A stretch of DNA of 64,000 bases, taken from the NCBI GenBank assembly GCA_016791365.1, contig JAEUMT010000017.1:115369-179368 (forward strand), written 5' to 3'. Made by a program: the position numbers and the translations under genes. Every line of letters begins with the position of its first letter. Position 1 is the first letter of the stretch. Source of the stretch: Hyphomonadaceae bacterium. Its GTDB lineage: Bacteria > Pseudomonadota > Alphaproteobacteria > Caulobacterales > Aquidulcibacteraceae. Below, in pieces: positions 52,547 to 60,391 of this stretch. A model generated the notes under the pieces. That model saw only the letters and a program-made list of their open reading frames with translations, was not told where the DNA came from and made no database searches.

Positions 52547-53788
52547 ATGATCTATCTGATCGGACAATTGGCGATCTGGCTTCTGTTGGCGACGGCGTTC
52601 GCGGCGCTGGGCGGCTGGGCGTGGGCGGCGCAGCGCGCGGCGCCGGCTGAGGAAGCGATGCGTCTGGAGCGCGAAAGGCTGCTTCGTGATCTCATCCGCT
52701 TCACCGGCGACGGGCCCGCGGAGCGGGAGGTTGAGCTTGACGCCGCGCCGACGCAGCGTCTGCTTCAAATTCGCGACGGTCGCATTGCCGAACTCGAGCG
52801 CGCGCTGGAAACGGCGCGCGGGCGTACGGATGAGCTCGCAAGTGAGCTCGCCGAGTTGCAGCGCGGCGGGCGCTTGAATGATCTCGATGCGCAGGAACTG
52901 GCGCGCTTGCGTGCCGCGGAAGATGAACGCGCGCGGACCGTTGATGCCGAAGTCGAAGAAGTCGAGGAAGAGCCGGTCGAGGATGAGAATGCGGTTCTGC
53001 AATCGTGGCGGCTGCGCTATTTCGAACAGCGCGTGAGCTATCTTGAGGGCCTGTCGCGGCCGGTGTTGGCGCTGGCGGCCGAGCCTGTGGTTGAGGAGAG
53101 CGAGGCGCCGCCGCTTCCTGATTGGGTTGCGCGCGAAGCGACCGCGCGCGCTGCGTTTCTGGAAGAAGAGCTTCGCAAGGCCCGTGAGCCGGCGCCGATG
53201 CCGGAAGCGCCCGTCGAGTCCGAACCCTTCGCCGCGAACGCGGATGTCGATATGCTGCTGCGCTGGCGCATGCTTTATCTTGAGCGGCGCGTCGCTCACC
53301 TTCAATCGCAAGCGGCCGGCGAGCCGGAGCCCGCGCTTGCGCCGGCGCAACCCGTTGTTGATCCGGATCGCTGGAAGTGGCGGGCGCGCTATCTGGAATC
53401 GCGCGTGCGCCATCTGGAGCAACGACCGGTTCAAGTGGTTGTCGCGGCGCCCGCACAGATCGCCGCGACCGAACAGCCCGTCCGTGCTGTTCCCGCGCCG
53501 AGCCGGCGCGCGAAACCTCCGGTCCTGGGCGCCGCGCGCAATGGCGCGCCGGACGATCTCACCTTGATCGAGGGCGTGAGCCTATTGCAGCAAACCACAA
53601 TGTATTCGCTTGGCGTCTTCCACTTCGACCAGATCGCGGCGTGGAGCGAAGAGAACGTCGCGTGGGTCGATCAGTATCTGCGGCTGCAGGGACGGATCGA
53701 AGAGCAAGAATGGCTTGAGCAGGCGCGTGAGCTTGCCGCTCACGGACCTGCCGTCGCACGCCGTGCGCTTGAAAGCGAAGACGCCTAA
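52547..53788 (+). CDS. Coiled-coil membrane-anchored protein with C-terminal HhH-like domain
   Basis: 413 residues. One N-terminal membrane helix (about 3-25), then long Glu/Ala/Arg-rich coiled-coil stretches with repeated WRLRYFEQRVSYLE / WRMLYLERRVAHLQ / WRARYLESRVRHLE units (three repeats of about 15 residues). The C-terminus (DDLTLIEGVSLLQQTTMYSL and FHFDQIAAWSEENVAWVDQY) resembles the helix-hairpin-helix-like tail of predicted flap-endonuclease-like proteins, but the usual Gly-Pro turn after IEG is replaced. Function unknown. Confidence 0.8.
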   Translation: MIYLIGQLAIWLLLATAFAALGGWAWAAQRAAPAEEAMRLERERLLRDLIRFTGDGPAEREVELDAAPTQRLLQIRDGRIAELERALETARGRTDELASELAELQRGGRLNDLDAQELARLRAAEDERARTVDAEVEEVEEEPVEDENAVLQSWRLRYFEQRVSYLEGLSRPVLALAAEPVVEESEAPPLPDWVAREATARAAFLEEELRKAREPAPMPEAPVESEPFAANADVDMLLRWRMLYLERRVAHLQSQAAGEPEPALAPAQPVVDPDRWKWRARYLESRVRHLEQRPVQVVVAAPAQIAATEQPVRAVPAPSRRAKPPVLGAARNGAPDDLTLIEGVSLLQQTTMYSLGVFHFDQIAAWSEENVAWVDQYLRLQGRIEEQEWLEQARELAAHGPAVARRALESEDA

Positions 53789-53792
53789 GCGC

Positions 53793-54176
53793 CTAGCCTT
53801 TGTAGTAGGCGCAGAATTTGTTGCCTTCGGGATCGCGCACGTAGGCGCCATAGAATGGCGGATCGCTTTCACCGCGCACACCCGGCGCGCCTTCATCCTT
53901 GCCGCCGGCCGAGAGCGCCGCGGCGTGAAACGCTTCGACCGCTGCGCGCGATGGCGCTTTGAACGCGAGCATCGAGCCGTTGCCGAGCGAGGCTTCCTTG
54001 CCGTTCTCGGGCGTTGCGAGATAAATCTCGAGGCCTTCCTTCTTGCCGTCCGGTCCGTAGCCAGCCCAACCGCCGCTTTCGAACGTGCGTTTGTAACCAA
54101 GCGGTTCGAATGCCCGGTCGAAGAAGGCGCACGAGCGCGCGATATCGTTCGAGCCGATGGTGACGTAGCCGATCAT
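53793..54176 (-). CDS. VOC-family (glyoxalase/bleomycin-resistance-like) protein
   Basis: 127 residues. MIGYVTIGSNDIARSCAFFD opening, GPDGKKEGLEIYLATPE, and the ending DPPFYGAYVRDPEGNKFCAY are typical of small VOC proteins. The metal positions are only partly evident. ATG 54176 is chosen for its GGGAGG site 6 bases upstream, over an in-frame start at 54203. A LexA-like box lies 48 bases upstream. Confidence 0.87.
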   Translation of the reverse strand: MIGYVTIGSNDIARSCAFFDRAFEPLGYKRTFESGGWAGYGPDGKKEGLEIYLATPENGKEASLGNGSMLAFKAPSRAAVEAFHAAALSAGGKDEGAPGVRGESDPPFYGAYVRDPEGNKFCAYYKG

Positions 54177-54223
54177 GTGAATCCTCCCGATCGGACTAAA
54201 CAATGTTTGGCGACGTGAGGCAA

Positions 54224-54238
54224 GAACAAAAAGCGAAC
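54224..54238. promoter_or_regulatory. LexA-like box upstream of the VOC gene
   Basis: GAACAAAAAGCGAAC, again GAAC-N7-GAAC, the same form as the imuA box. Read toward the minus-strand VOC gene it is GTTC-N7-GTTC, 48 bases before the start codon, a suitable place for repression. No other gene starts nearby, since recQ converges from the other side. Confidence 0.65.
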
Positions 54239-54338
54239 GTCGGACGATCTAGGGGATTTGCAGGGAGACCTCTGGGTTCCAGGATTCTCGCTGCGAGCCT
54301 CGGAATGATGAGAGAGTGGGCGCAAGGGTCAGGGCCAC

Positions 54339-54436
54339 AATCTGGACCGCCGGCGCCCTCGCCGGCATGCGGTGTTTCCACGCTCAGGCTGCGTGCAGGT
54401 TGAACCATGCCGGCGGGGGCGCCGGCGGTCCAGATT
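54339..54436. repeat. Family-A palindromic element (98 bases)
   Basis: Arms AATCTGGACCGCCGGCGCCC... (54339-54369) and its inverse (54406-54436) match at 30 of 31 positions. The centre (GGTGTTTCCACG...GTGCAGGTTGAA) matches, inverted, the centre of the element at 62616-62713, which has exactly the same length. It lies between the VOC gene and recQ. Confidence 0.9.
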
Positions 54437-54454
54437 TTGGGTTTGGCTTGGGGG

Positions 54455-56287
54455 CTAGATGCCGGCGATCAGTACGGCCAGCACTTCGGCGCCGTATTTT
54501 TTCAGCTTTGCTTCGCCGATGCCGGAGATGCGGGCGAGTGCGATGAGGTCGGCGGGTTTGGCGCGGACCATGTCGGCGAGCGTGGCGTCATGGAAAATGA
54601 CGTACGGCGGGACGGCGTTGGCGTGCGCGGTTTCGCGGCGCCAGCTTTTGAGCGCTTCGAAGAGTTTGGCGTCGGCGCCGTCGAAGCCGGCTTTGGCCGC
54701 GCCTTTTGCCTCGCGGGCGCCGCGGCGCTCTTCCTTGCTGCGACGCGTGGGCTTGGCGGCTTCGCGCATGCGCACGCTGCGTTCCTTGCGGAAGATGGCG
54801 CGCACGGCGTCTTCATCGCCGATGGCGAGCGTCGGGCGTTGATCGTCGCCCTCGCTCAGGACGCCTTCGAACAGGAGGTGCTCGATAACATTGCGCCAGA
54901 CCGGTTCGCCCTGATCAGCGCCGATGCCGAAGGTGGAGCGTGAGGCATATTGTTCGTCGAGGCCATCGCCGGTGCGGCCAAGCAAATGATTGACAACGCG
55001 GCCGCGTCCGACGCGTTGATCCAAGCGCATGACGGCGGATATGGCTTTGGATGCGAGTTCCGTCGCGTCGATTGAGGTCGGCGGATCGGTGCAGATGTCG
55101 CAAACGCCGCACGGCTCGGCGTTCTCTTCGCCGAAATAGCGGCGGACGCCGGCGCGGCGGCAGATGAGGCCGTCGAGATAAGCGAAGAGCTGGCGCGCCT
55201 TTTTGATTTGCACCGCCTTGACCTGCTCGGTGGCGTTGGATTGGTTGGCGAACATGATCGAGCGCCGCAGATCGCTGGCGCTGTAAATGCAAAAACCCTC
55301 GGCGGTTTCGCCGTCGCGGCCGCCGCGGCCGACTTCCTGCCAATAGGCTTCGATGCTCTTGGGGGAGTCGGCGTGGATCACATAGCGGACGTTGGGTTTG
55401 TCGACGCCCATGCCGAAGGCGATGGTGGCGACCATGACGACATCATCTTCTTCCTGAAATTTGTGTTGGCGATCGGCGCGGAGATTGGCGTCGAGGCCAG
55501 CATGATAGGCAAGCGCCGGGATGTTGAGCGCTTGCAGGTTCGCGGCGGTTTTCTCGACGTTGTCGCGGGTGGCGGCGTAGATGATGCCGGACTTGCCGCG
55601 GCGGGCGCGCACGAGATCAAAGATACGGTCCTGGTTCTTTGCGCCTTTGCGTTCGGCGTTGAGGATCAGGTTAGGGCGATCGAAGCTGTCGATGAAGGCT
55701 CGCGCGTGTTCGAGACGAAGCTGCGTGCGGATGTCGGCTTGGGTTTTGAGGTCGGCGGTGGCGGTGACGGCCATGCGCGGCACGCGCGCGAAGCGCTCGG
55801 CGAGTTGGCCGAGGGCGCGATAGTCGGGGCGGAAATCATGGCCCCATTGGCTGACACAGTGGGCTTCGTCGATGGCGATGAGCGCGATCGGGCATTGTTC
55901 GAGGAAGTCAAGGAAGCCATGCGCGAAGAGGCCTTCGGGCGAAACGTAGAGAAGATCGAGTTGGCCTTCGCGCGCGGCGTCGAGTGTGTCGCGGCGCGCG
56001 TCTGATTGGATTGTGGAGTCCAGCCGCGCGGCGGCGACGCCTGCGGTGCGCAGCGCCGCGACTTGATCCTGCATCAGTGCGATGAGCGGCGAGACGACGA
56101 GTCCCACGCCGGGACGAAGGATCGCCGGGATTTGATAGCAGAAGCTCTTGCCGCCGCCTGTCGGCAGCACGGCCATCACGTCGCGACCGTCGAGCACTTC
56201 GCTGATGACGTCGCTTTGCAGACCACGAAAGTCGCTGTGGCCGAACACGCGCTGCAGCGTTTCGCGGGCGGCGGTGAGATCGGCCAT
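54455..56287 (-). CDS. recQ: ATP-dependent DNA helicase RecQ
   Basis: 610 residues. Helicase motifs LPTGGGKSFCYQIPA (Walker A), AIDEAHCVSQWGHDFRPDY (DEAH-type box and the following aromatic loop), and the QEVGRGGRDGE motif VI. The zinc-binding RQC region has CRRAGVRRYFGEE and CGVCDIC, and an HRDC domain ends the protein (ALKSWRRETAHANAVPPYVI). 3'-5' helicase for recombination repair. Start ATG 56287. Confidence 0.95.
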   Translation of the reverse strand: MADLTAARETLQRVFGHSDFRGLQSDVISEVLDGRDVMAVLPTGGGKSFCYQIPAILRPGVGLVVSPLIALMQDQVAALRTAGVAAARLDSTIQSDARRDTLDAAREGQLDLLYVSPEGLFAHGFLDFLEQCPIALIAIDEAHCVSQWGHDFRPDYRALGQLAERFARVPRMAVTATADLKTQADIRTQLRLEHARAFIDSFDRPNLILNAERKGAKNQDRIFDLVRARRGKSGIIYAATRDNVEKTAANLQALNIPALAYHAGLDANLRADRQHKFQEEDDVVMVATIAFGMGVDKPNVRYVIHADSPKSIEAYWQEVGRGGRDGETAEGFCIYSASDLRRSIMFANQSNATEQVKAVQIKKARQLFAYLDGLICRRAGVRRYFGEENAEPCGVCDICTDPPTSIDATELASKAISAVMRLDQRVGRGRVVNHLLGRTGDGLDEQYASRSTFGIGADQGEPVWRNVIEHLLFEGVLSEGDDQRPTLAIGDEDAVRAIFRKERSVRMREAAKPTRRSKEERRGAREAKGAAKAGFDGADAKLFEALKSWRRETAHANAVPPYVIFHDATLADMVRAKPADLIALARISGIGEAKLKKYGAEVLAVLIAGI

Positions 56288-56357
56288 CTAATCGTCCCAT
56301 GCGGATTGGCGGCCTGGTTCGTGTCCGCTAGGCTTGATGCATTGAGTGGGGGCTCAA

Positions 56358-57032
56358 ATGCAACAATTCGAGACCAACCTGTCGGCTGCTTTCAACCGCC
56401 AATGGCATGCGGCTGTCGATCCGCTGCATTTGCTCACCTGGCAGACAGCGGCGCTCTTTGCCTTTCTGATCTTGTCAGCCGCGCTGATCGCGACGTGGCT
56501 TCTCAGCATTTCGTGGATATGGCCCTGGACGAGGCCGTTGATCGCGGCCGGCGCCATCAAGCCAGGCGCTCACACCTACAAGGATCACGTTCGGCTCAGT
56601 ACGGCGGACTATCTTCGTTTCCATAGGCTCGGCGAAGGGGCAAGCAAGACGGCGGCCGCTGTGACCAATGCCCGTCAGCGTGATCTTGAGCACTATTACG
56701 TTGTCACCATTGTCGAACGGCAGAAGCGCAAGGTGGTCGTTTATCGCGAGCTGAAGCTTCAGTGCCCGATGGGAGGAAAATATCAGACTTCAACAAACGA
56801 AGTGCAACTCGACGAGGCGCTGCTGACGCAAGTGCGGTTCGAGAACGGAAATGTTGAAGATGATGAGCCGGATACGCCGATCGCGGGGACGTACGATGTC
56901 TATGTCCGACGGGTGCGATGGTATGACGTGCGGCACTGGCTGTTGCATCCCAATCGCGAGATTCGGATCGTCATCTGGGTGACGCTCATCACGACCACGG
57001 TGCCTATGCTGCGGGACTTGTTGTTTGGTTGA
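56358..57032 (+). CDS. Hypothetical membrane protein
   Basis: 224 residues. Hydrophobic segment at about 33-55 and another at about 205-220, with a polar middle (KTAAAVTNARQRDLEHYYVV, VVVYRELKLQCPMGGKYQT). It starts at ATG 56358; an in-frame GTG at 56346 is possible. No family recognised. It stands alone, divergent from recQ and convergent with the methyltransferase gene. Confidence 0.7.
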   Translation: MQQFETNLSAAFNRQWHAAVDPLHLLTWQTAALFAFLILSAALIATWLLSISWIWPWTRPLIAAGAIKPGAHTYKDHVRLSTADYLRFHRLGEGASKTAAAVTNARQRDLEHYYVVTIVERQKRKVVVYRELKLQCPMGGKYQTSTNEVQLDEALLTQVRFENGNVEDDEPDTPIAGTYDVYVRRVRWYDVRHWLLHPNREIRIVIWVTLITTTVPMLRDLLFG

Positions 57033-57062
57033 GCGCTCCGTCGCGCCAACACGTGTGGAGCG

Positions 57063-57665
57063 TTAGCGGCGCCATACGCCAATGCACTTGTGCGGGTCGG
57101 CGGGGGCGCCGTCGGGCAGCGTCTCCGATGGCGGGCCGAGATTGAAGGGCGCCCGTTCGAGATTGAGTGGGCGCCACGCGCCTGTTGCGATGTCGTGGTT
57201 CTCCGTCACCGTCGGCGAGGTTGTGGCCAGGAAGATTGGGATCGTTGAAGTGCGCCAATGGGCGATGACGGCTTGCGCGTCAGTGAGCGTGAGGTGGAAG
57301 AGCGATTCACGGCAGAGCCAGATGTCACAGGCGGGCGGCGGCGCCGCGACGATGTCTGTCACGCCAAACGCGCGGGCTGGCGTAGTGTAGCGGCGTTGCA
57401 GGTCCTTGATCATGGGCGCGACGATGTCAGCGCCGAGATAGTGCGTGCGCGCTGGCAGTTTGACGTGCTGCATCCATAGAAAATCGCCGCACGGTGCGTC
57501 GTAAAAGAGCTGCGGCTGTTCGCGTTCGAGGAACGCTTCGAGCGCGGCGCGGAGCGGCGCCGTGCGCGCTACGCCTGAACCCGGACCGGAGCGCGACTCG
57601 CCGGGCCAAATATGTTTGCGCCAGATCTCGGTGAAGATGGCGCCGCGGCTGTTGGCGTCGCTCAT
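57063..57665 (-). CDS. Class I SAM-dependent methyltransferase
   Basis: 200 residues. The opening RGAIFTEIWRKHIWPGESRS GPGSG and motif I region FYDAPCGDFLWMQHV, then HYLGADIVAPMIKDLQRRY, are those of small class I methyltransferases of unknown target. ATG 57665 forms an ATGA overlap with the short frame 57662-57736, so translation is coupled. It belongs to the minus-strand run with 57733-59456. Confidence 0.78.
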   Translation of the reverse strand: MSDANSRGAIFTEIWRKHIWPGESRSGPGSGVARTAPLRAALEAFLEREQPQLFYDAPCGDFLWMQHVKLPARTHYLGADIVAPMIKDLQRRYTTPARAFGVTDIVAAPPPACDIWLCRESLFHLTLTDAQAVIAHWRTSTIPIFLATTSPTVTENHDIATGAWRPLNLERAPFNLGPPSETLPDGAPADPHKCIGVWRR

Positions 57666-57736
57666 ATGGTGCGCGGCGCGCTGTGGACGGCGAGCGCGCC
57701 GATGCATAGCGCGGCTTGTTCGGACCAATAGATCAT
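57662..57736 (-). pseudogene. 24-residue remnant of a YhhN-type C-terminus
   Basis: The short frame reads MIYWSEQAALCIGALAVHSA and a few more residues. It matches the C-terminus of the YhhN-like protein encoded at 58722-59456 (MIYWAGQAAICFGALGLHKA). It overlaps the stop of the unknown gene (ATGA at 57733-57736) and the start of the methyltransferase (ATGA at 57662-57665). The simplest reading is the tail of a lost or displaced yhhN paralogue; a functional small peptide cannot be excluded. Confidence 0.65.
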
Positions 57737-58722
57737 GCTGACTCCGAAGCCGGAAGCGCGCCGGCTGAAACGCGCGCGAATTTTGGCGGACAAGCGTCCA
57801 TCAAGGCGGCGGTGATCCGGTTACGGGTGAGCAAGCTGAGCAGGGTGTCGAAGGAAAAGGCCTGCGGCGGCCTCAGCATGTACGGGATCACAAGCTGTTC
57901 TCTGAGTTCGTCGTGATCTTCCAGGCGCACGTCGGGGCAGAAGGCGCGGTATTGCCAGACGTGGAGATCGCGCGGCTCGGCCGGATCGTTGCGCTTCAAG
58001 CCGAGCAGTCGCGGGGCGTTGCCGCGAATGTGCATGGCGTAGAACACCTGCATCACCCACGATATTTGCGACATGTTCATCGGATCGGCGTAACGGAACG
58101 GGTGGAGATCGCGGATCAGCAGGCGCCCGTCAGCCGCGCCCTGATACCAGCAATGACCGATCAGGTCGTGCTTGACCGCAAGCTCGAACATCAGAGCGCC
58201 GATGATGGTGTTGAGATGCTTCCACTCATCGATGCCGATGCGCGGGTACATCATGTCGGAATCTGTGCGCAGGCCCGGTTCATGATCGAAGACGGCGAAC
58301 CATGACGATTGCCCGGCTTTGACGGCGCGCCCGTAGCCAAGGCACGGGATGATCTCGTAACCGAGCGCGGTGAGCCGCTGGCCCATTTCAAATTCGGTGA
58401 CGGCCTGCTGAAACGAAGCCCCGCCCTCAAGCGCGCCGTCCCAGCCGGAGGCGATGTCGTCCATCATGCGGCCTTCGAAATCGAACTGCGCCGCTTTCGG
58501 GCCGGTGTTGTGATAGGTCCCGAATTGAATTGGGCCTCCGGCAAAGCCCGCGCCCTTGATCTTGAGCATGCGACCGCCGCCGTCGGGGTGCGCGATGTGA
58601 ACCGAACGCGCGCCGTCGATCTTGGCGGCGGCGGCGCGGCCCTCAAACCAATCGCGCACGGCGGCTTGGCAATCGAGCGACAGGTGATGGAAGTGAAGCG
58701 CTTCGAGGTGCTGATCTTGCAT
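57733..58722 (-). CDS. Uncharacterised protein
   Basis: 329 residues, soluble, family not recognised. Segments of note: GRMLKIKGAGFAGGPIQFGT (about 52-71), FEMGQRLTALGYEIIPCLGY (about 110-130), SSWFAVFDHEPGL, and GRLLIRDLHPFRYADP (about 203-218). The order Lys strand, Glu helix, hinge-like strand and RD-H motif faintly recalls kinase-like folds, which is only a suggestion. ATG 58722 (or GTG 58725) overlaps the stop of the YhhN-like gene. A diverged copy of the 3' end of that gene lies on its other side. Confidence 0.72.
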   Translation of the reverse strand: MQDQHLEALHFHHLSLDCQAAVRDWFEGRAAAAKIDGARSVHIAHPDGGGRMLKIKGAGFAGGPIQFGTYHNTGPKAAQFDFEGRMMDDIASGWDGALEGGASFQQAVTEFEMGQRLTALGYEIIPCLGYGRAVKAGQSSWFAVFDHEPGLRTDSDMMYPRIGIDEWKHLNTIIGALMFELAVKHDLIGHCWYQGAADGRLLIRDLHPFRYADPMNMSQISWVMQVFYAMHIRGNAPRLLGLKRNDPAEPRDLHVWQYRAFCPDVRLEDHDELREQLVIPYMLRPPQAFSFDTLLSLLTRNRITAALMDACPPKFARVSAGALPASESA

Positions 58723-59456
58723 CACGTCGCCTCTTGCTCGGCCTTGTGGAGGCCGAGCGCGCCGAAACAGATCGCGGCTTGGCCCGCCCAGTAGATCATC
58801 CAGCCGGCGAAGCTGCGCCAGTAGGCGAATGTGGGATCGTCGAGCGGGTGGAAGAGATTGGCCGCGACGAAGCCGTCCGAGATGAAGAAGAGCACGGCGC
58901 CTAACATGGCGAGCCAGCGTGTGGCGGGGAGCGTGAAAGAAGTGAGCGCCATCAGCGTCAGCACGCCGGTGTAGATGCTGAGCGGCGCGAACATGGAATT
59001 GTCGCGCGGAACCAAAAGCGAAGTCATGACGACGGCGGCGATGATGAGCGCGATGGCGGCGATGAGGCGCGGCGGGTGTTTGAATGCGGGGCCGACGCCG
59101 ATGCCGGCGCGCAGGAAAAGCGTGATGTAGAAGAGGTGGCCGATCAGGAACGCGAACGCGCCATAGAGGAAAGTGTCGGGGCTCCAGGCGAGCAATGCGT
59201 CGCCGAGCGCACCAAAGAGGAGGCCGGCGGCGAGGAGCTTGTTATGGACCGCCGGCACCCTCGCCGGCAGGCGCTGGTGTTGGCCGGCGGGGGCGCCGGC
59301 GCTCCATATTGCGATGGCGCCCAGCACGATGATGCCGGAGGCTTTGAAGATCGTGCCGACGATGTAAGGCGGCGCGCCATCGTAAAGCGAAGAGCCAAAT
59401 GCGCCGTAAGCGACGGCGAGGATGGCGGAGAGGGCAAGGAGCGCAGCACGAAGCAT
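58722..59456 (-). CDS. YhhN/TMEM86-type membrane protein (lysoplasmalogenase family) with repeat insertion
   Basis: 244 residues with about eight hydrophobic helices. GLLFGALGDALLAWSPDTFLYGAFAFLIGHLFYI and MLGAVLFFISDGFVAANLFH carry the conserved GD and SD acidic pairs of the YhhN family, whose members hydrolyse lysoplasmalogen vinyl ethers. Residues about 50-71 (a stretch with SAGAPAG and RLPARVPAV) are encoded by a palindromic element in frame, placed in the loop between helices 2 and 3. Start ATG 59456. Confidence 0.85.
   Translation of the reverse strand: MLRAALLALSAILAVAYGAFGSSLYDGAPPYIVGTIFKASGIIVLGAIAIWSAGAPAGQHQRLPARVPAVHNKLLAAGLLFGALGDALLAWSPDTFLYGAFAFLIGHLFYITLFLRAGIGVGPAFKHPPRLIAAIALIIAAVVMTSLLVPRDNSMFAPLSIYTGVLTLMALTSFTLPATRWLAMLGAVLFFISDGFVAANLFHPLDDPTFAYWRSFAGWMIYWAGQAAICFGALGLHKAEQEAT
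59243..59308. repeat. Family-A palindromic element inserted in frame in the YhhN-like gene
   Basis: Arms 59243-59269 (TATGGACCGCCGGCACCCTC...) and 59282-59308 (inverse) agree at all but four positions. Length 66 bases, i.e. 22 codons without a stop in the host frame. It shares the TATGGA-CCGCCGGC start with the other family-A copies. Confidence 0.88.
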
Positions 59457-59463
59457 ACTGTGG

Positions 59464-60378
59464 TCACCCCAGTTGAATTGGAAGTTTTCGCATCTTCGTC
59501 AAAGTGCGCATTTTTGCGACCTCGCCGTGCGTCCAAAGTAACGAGAGCGGTAGGCTCCGCAGAATTTTGCGACCCCAGATCTGTTCACGTAGGACTTTAA
59601 GGGCCCAGCGAACCTGCCGGTCACTCATGTGAGAATAGCGCTCAACACCTTGGTATGGCGTGGCCAGCAGGCCAAACGCACCGTAACGCGTTCTCTCTGC
59701 CAGCGGCACAATTTTCTGAGATCGGAAGATTGAAGCGCCATGCAGTTTGCACTGGAAGTCTCTGGTAGTGGCGCGCGCCGTGCCGGCAATTGCGCCAAAC
59801 TCGCTCGGCAGCATCACATGCACCGGAATGCCGCTCTGCATCAGCTTCGACGCGCCGTTGCGGAGCTTTCTGTCCATTGTAAGCAAAAATGGGATTTTGT
59901 GGTGAACTGCCGTCAGAATGTGCGCGGCGTCGAACGTCTTTTCGGCCCCGATGATCGACAGCACCCTTGTATGTAAGTCACGAAGCGATTCCGGCGGATT
60001 GATTGCTGCTCGGTGCAGCCTTGGCGATTCCATGTCGAGCACCACTGAAAAAGAGGGATCCTTCAATGATGCCAAGCAAGGAAGCTGGAAGAGGTCGCGA
60101 GAAAAGTCTGACCGCAAGGGTGGTGATTGCTGAATCTCGAACTCAAGGAAGTCGGAAGTATGTAACGCCACGCTGCCGTCTCGCGCAGCTTCGAATATGG
60201 GCGGAACGTACAAGATTTCTTGCGCCTCCCAAGGGGCGTTTATGGCGGCAGTGTGGCTCGCGCGCATTACCACGCTGATGCGTTCGGATTTCCCCCAGCG
60301 AAGACGCTTGAGCGCGTGCGGCTCCGCTATGCAGGCAAATACCTTTCGAATTACATTCGCATCGACCAGTGCTCGCAT
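59464..60378 (-). CDS. PIN-like domain protein
   Basis: 304 residues. RALVDANVIRKVFACIAEPH at the start and FDAAHILTAVHHKIPFLLTM-DRKLRNG near 150-175 fit the beta-strand/acidic pattern of PIN ribonuclease domains (Asp near position 6, Asp in FDAAH and in TMDRKL). It is longer than toxin VapC proteins and has a basic C-terminal region of unknown role. ATG 60378 is chosen because it directly precedes the PIN strand; an in-frame start at 60411 would overlap the mutase gene. Codon use appears less GC-rich than neighbours, suggesting acquisition. No antitoxin-like partner is adjacent. Confidence 0.7.
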   Translation of the reverse strand: MRALVDANVIRKVFACIAEPHALKRLRWGKSERISVVMRASHTAAINAPWEAQEILYVPPIFEAARDGSVALHTSDFLEFEIQQSPPLRSDFSRDLFQLPCLASLKDPSFSVVLDMESPRLHRAAINPPESLRDLHTRVLSIIGAEKTFDAAHILTAVHHKIPFLLTMDRKLRNGASKLMQSGIPVHVMLPSEFGAIAGTARATTRDFQCKLHGASIFRSQKIVPLAERTRYGAFGLLATPYQGVERYSHMSDRQVRWALKVLREQIWGRKILRSLPLSLLWTHGEVAKMRTLTKMRKLPIQLG

Positions 60379-60391
60379 GCTTTCGAAGCCC

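Noticed and set aside
59464..60378. Toxin-antitoxin pair with the PIN protein as toxin
   Set aside because: The protein is over twice the usual VapC length and no small antitoxin gene precedes or follows it.
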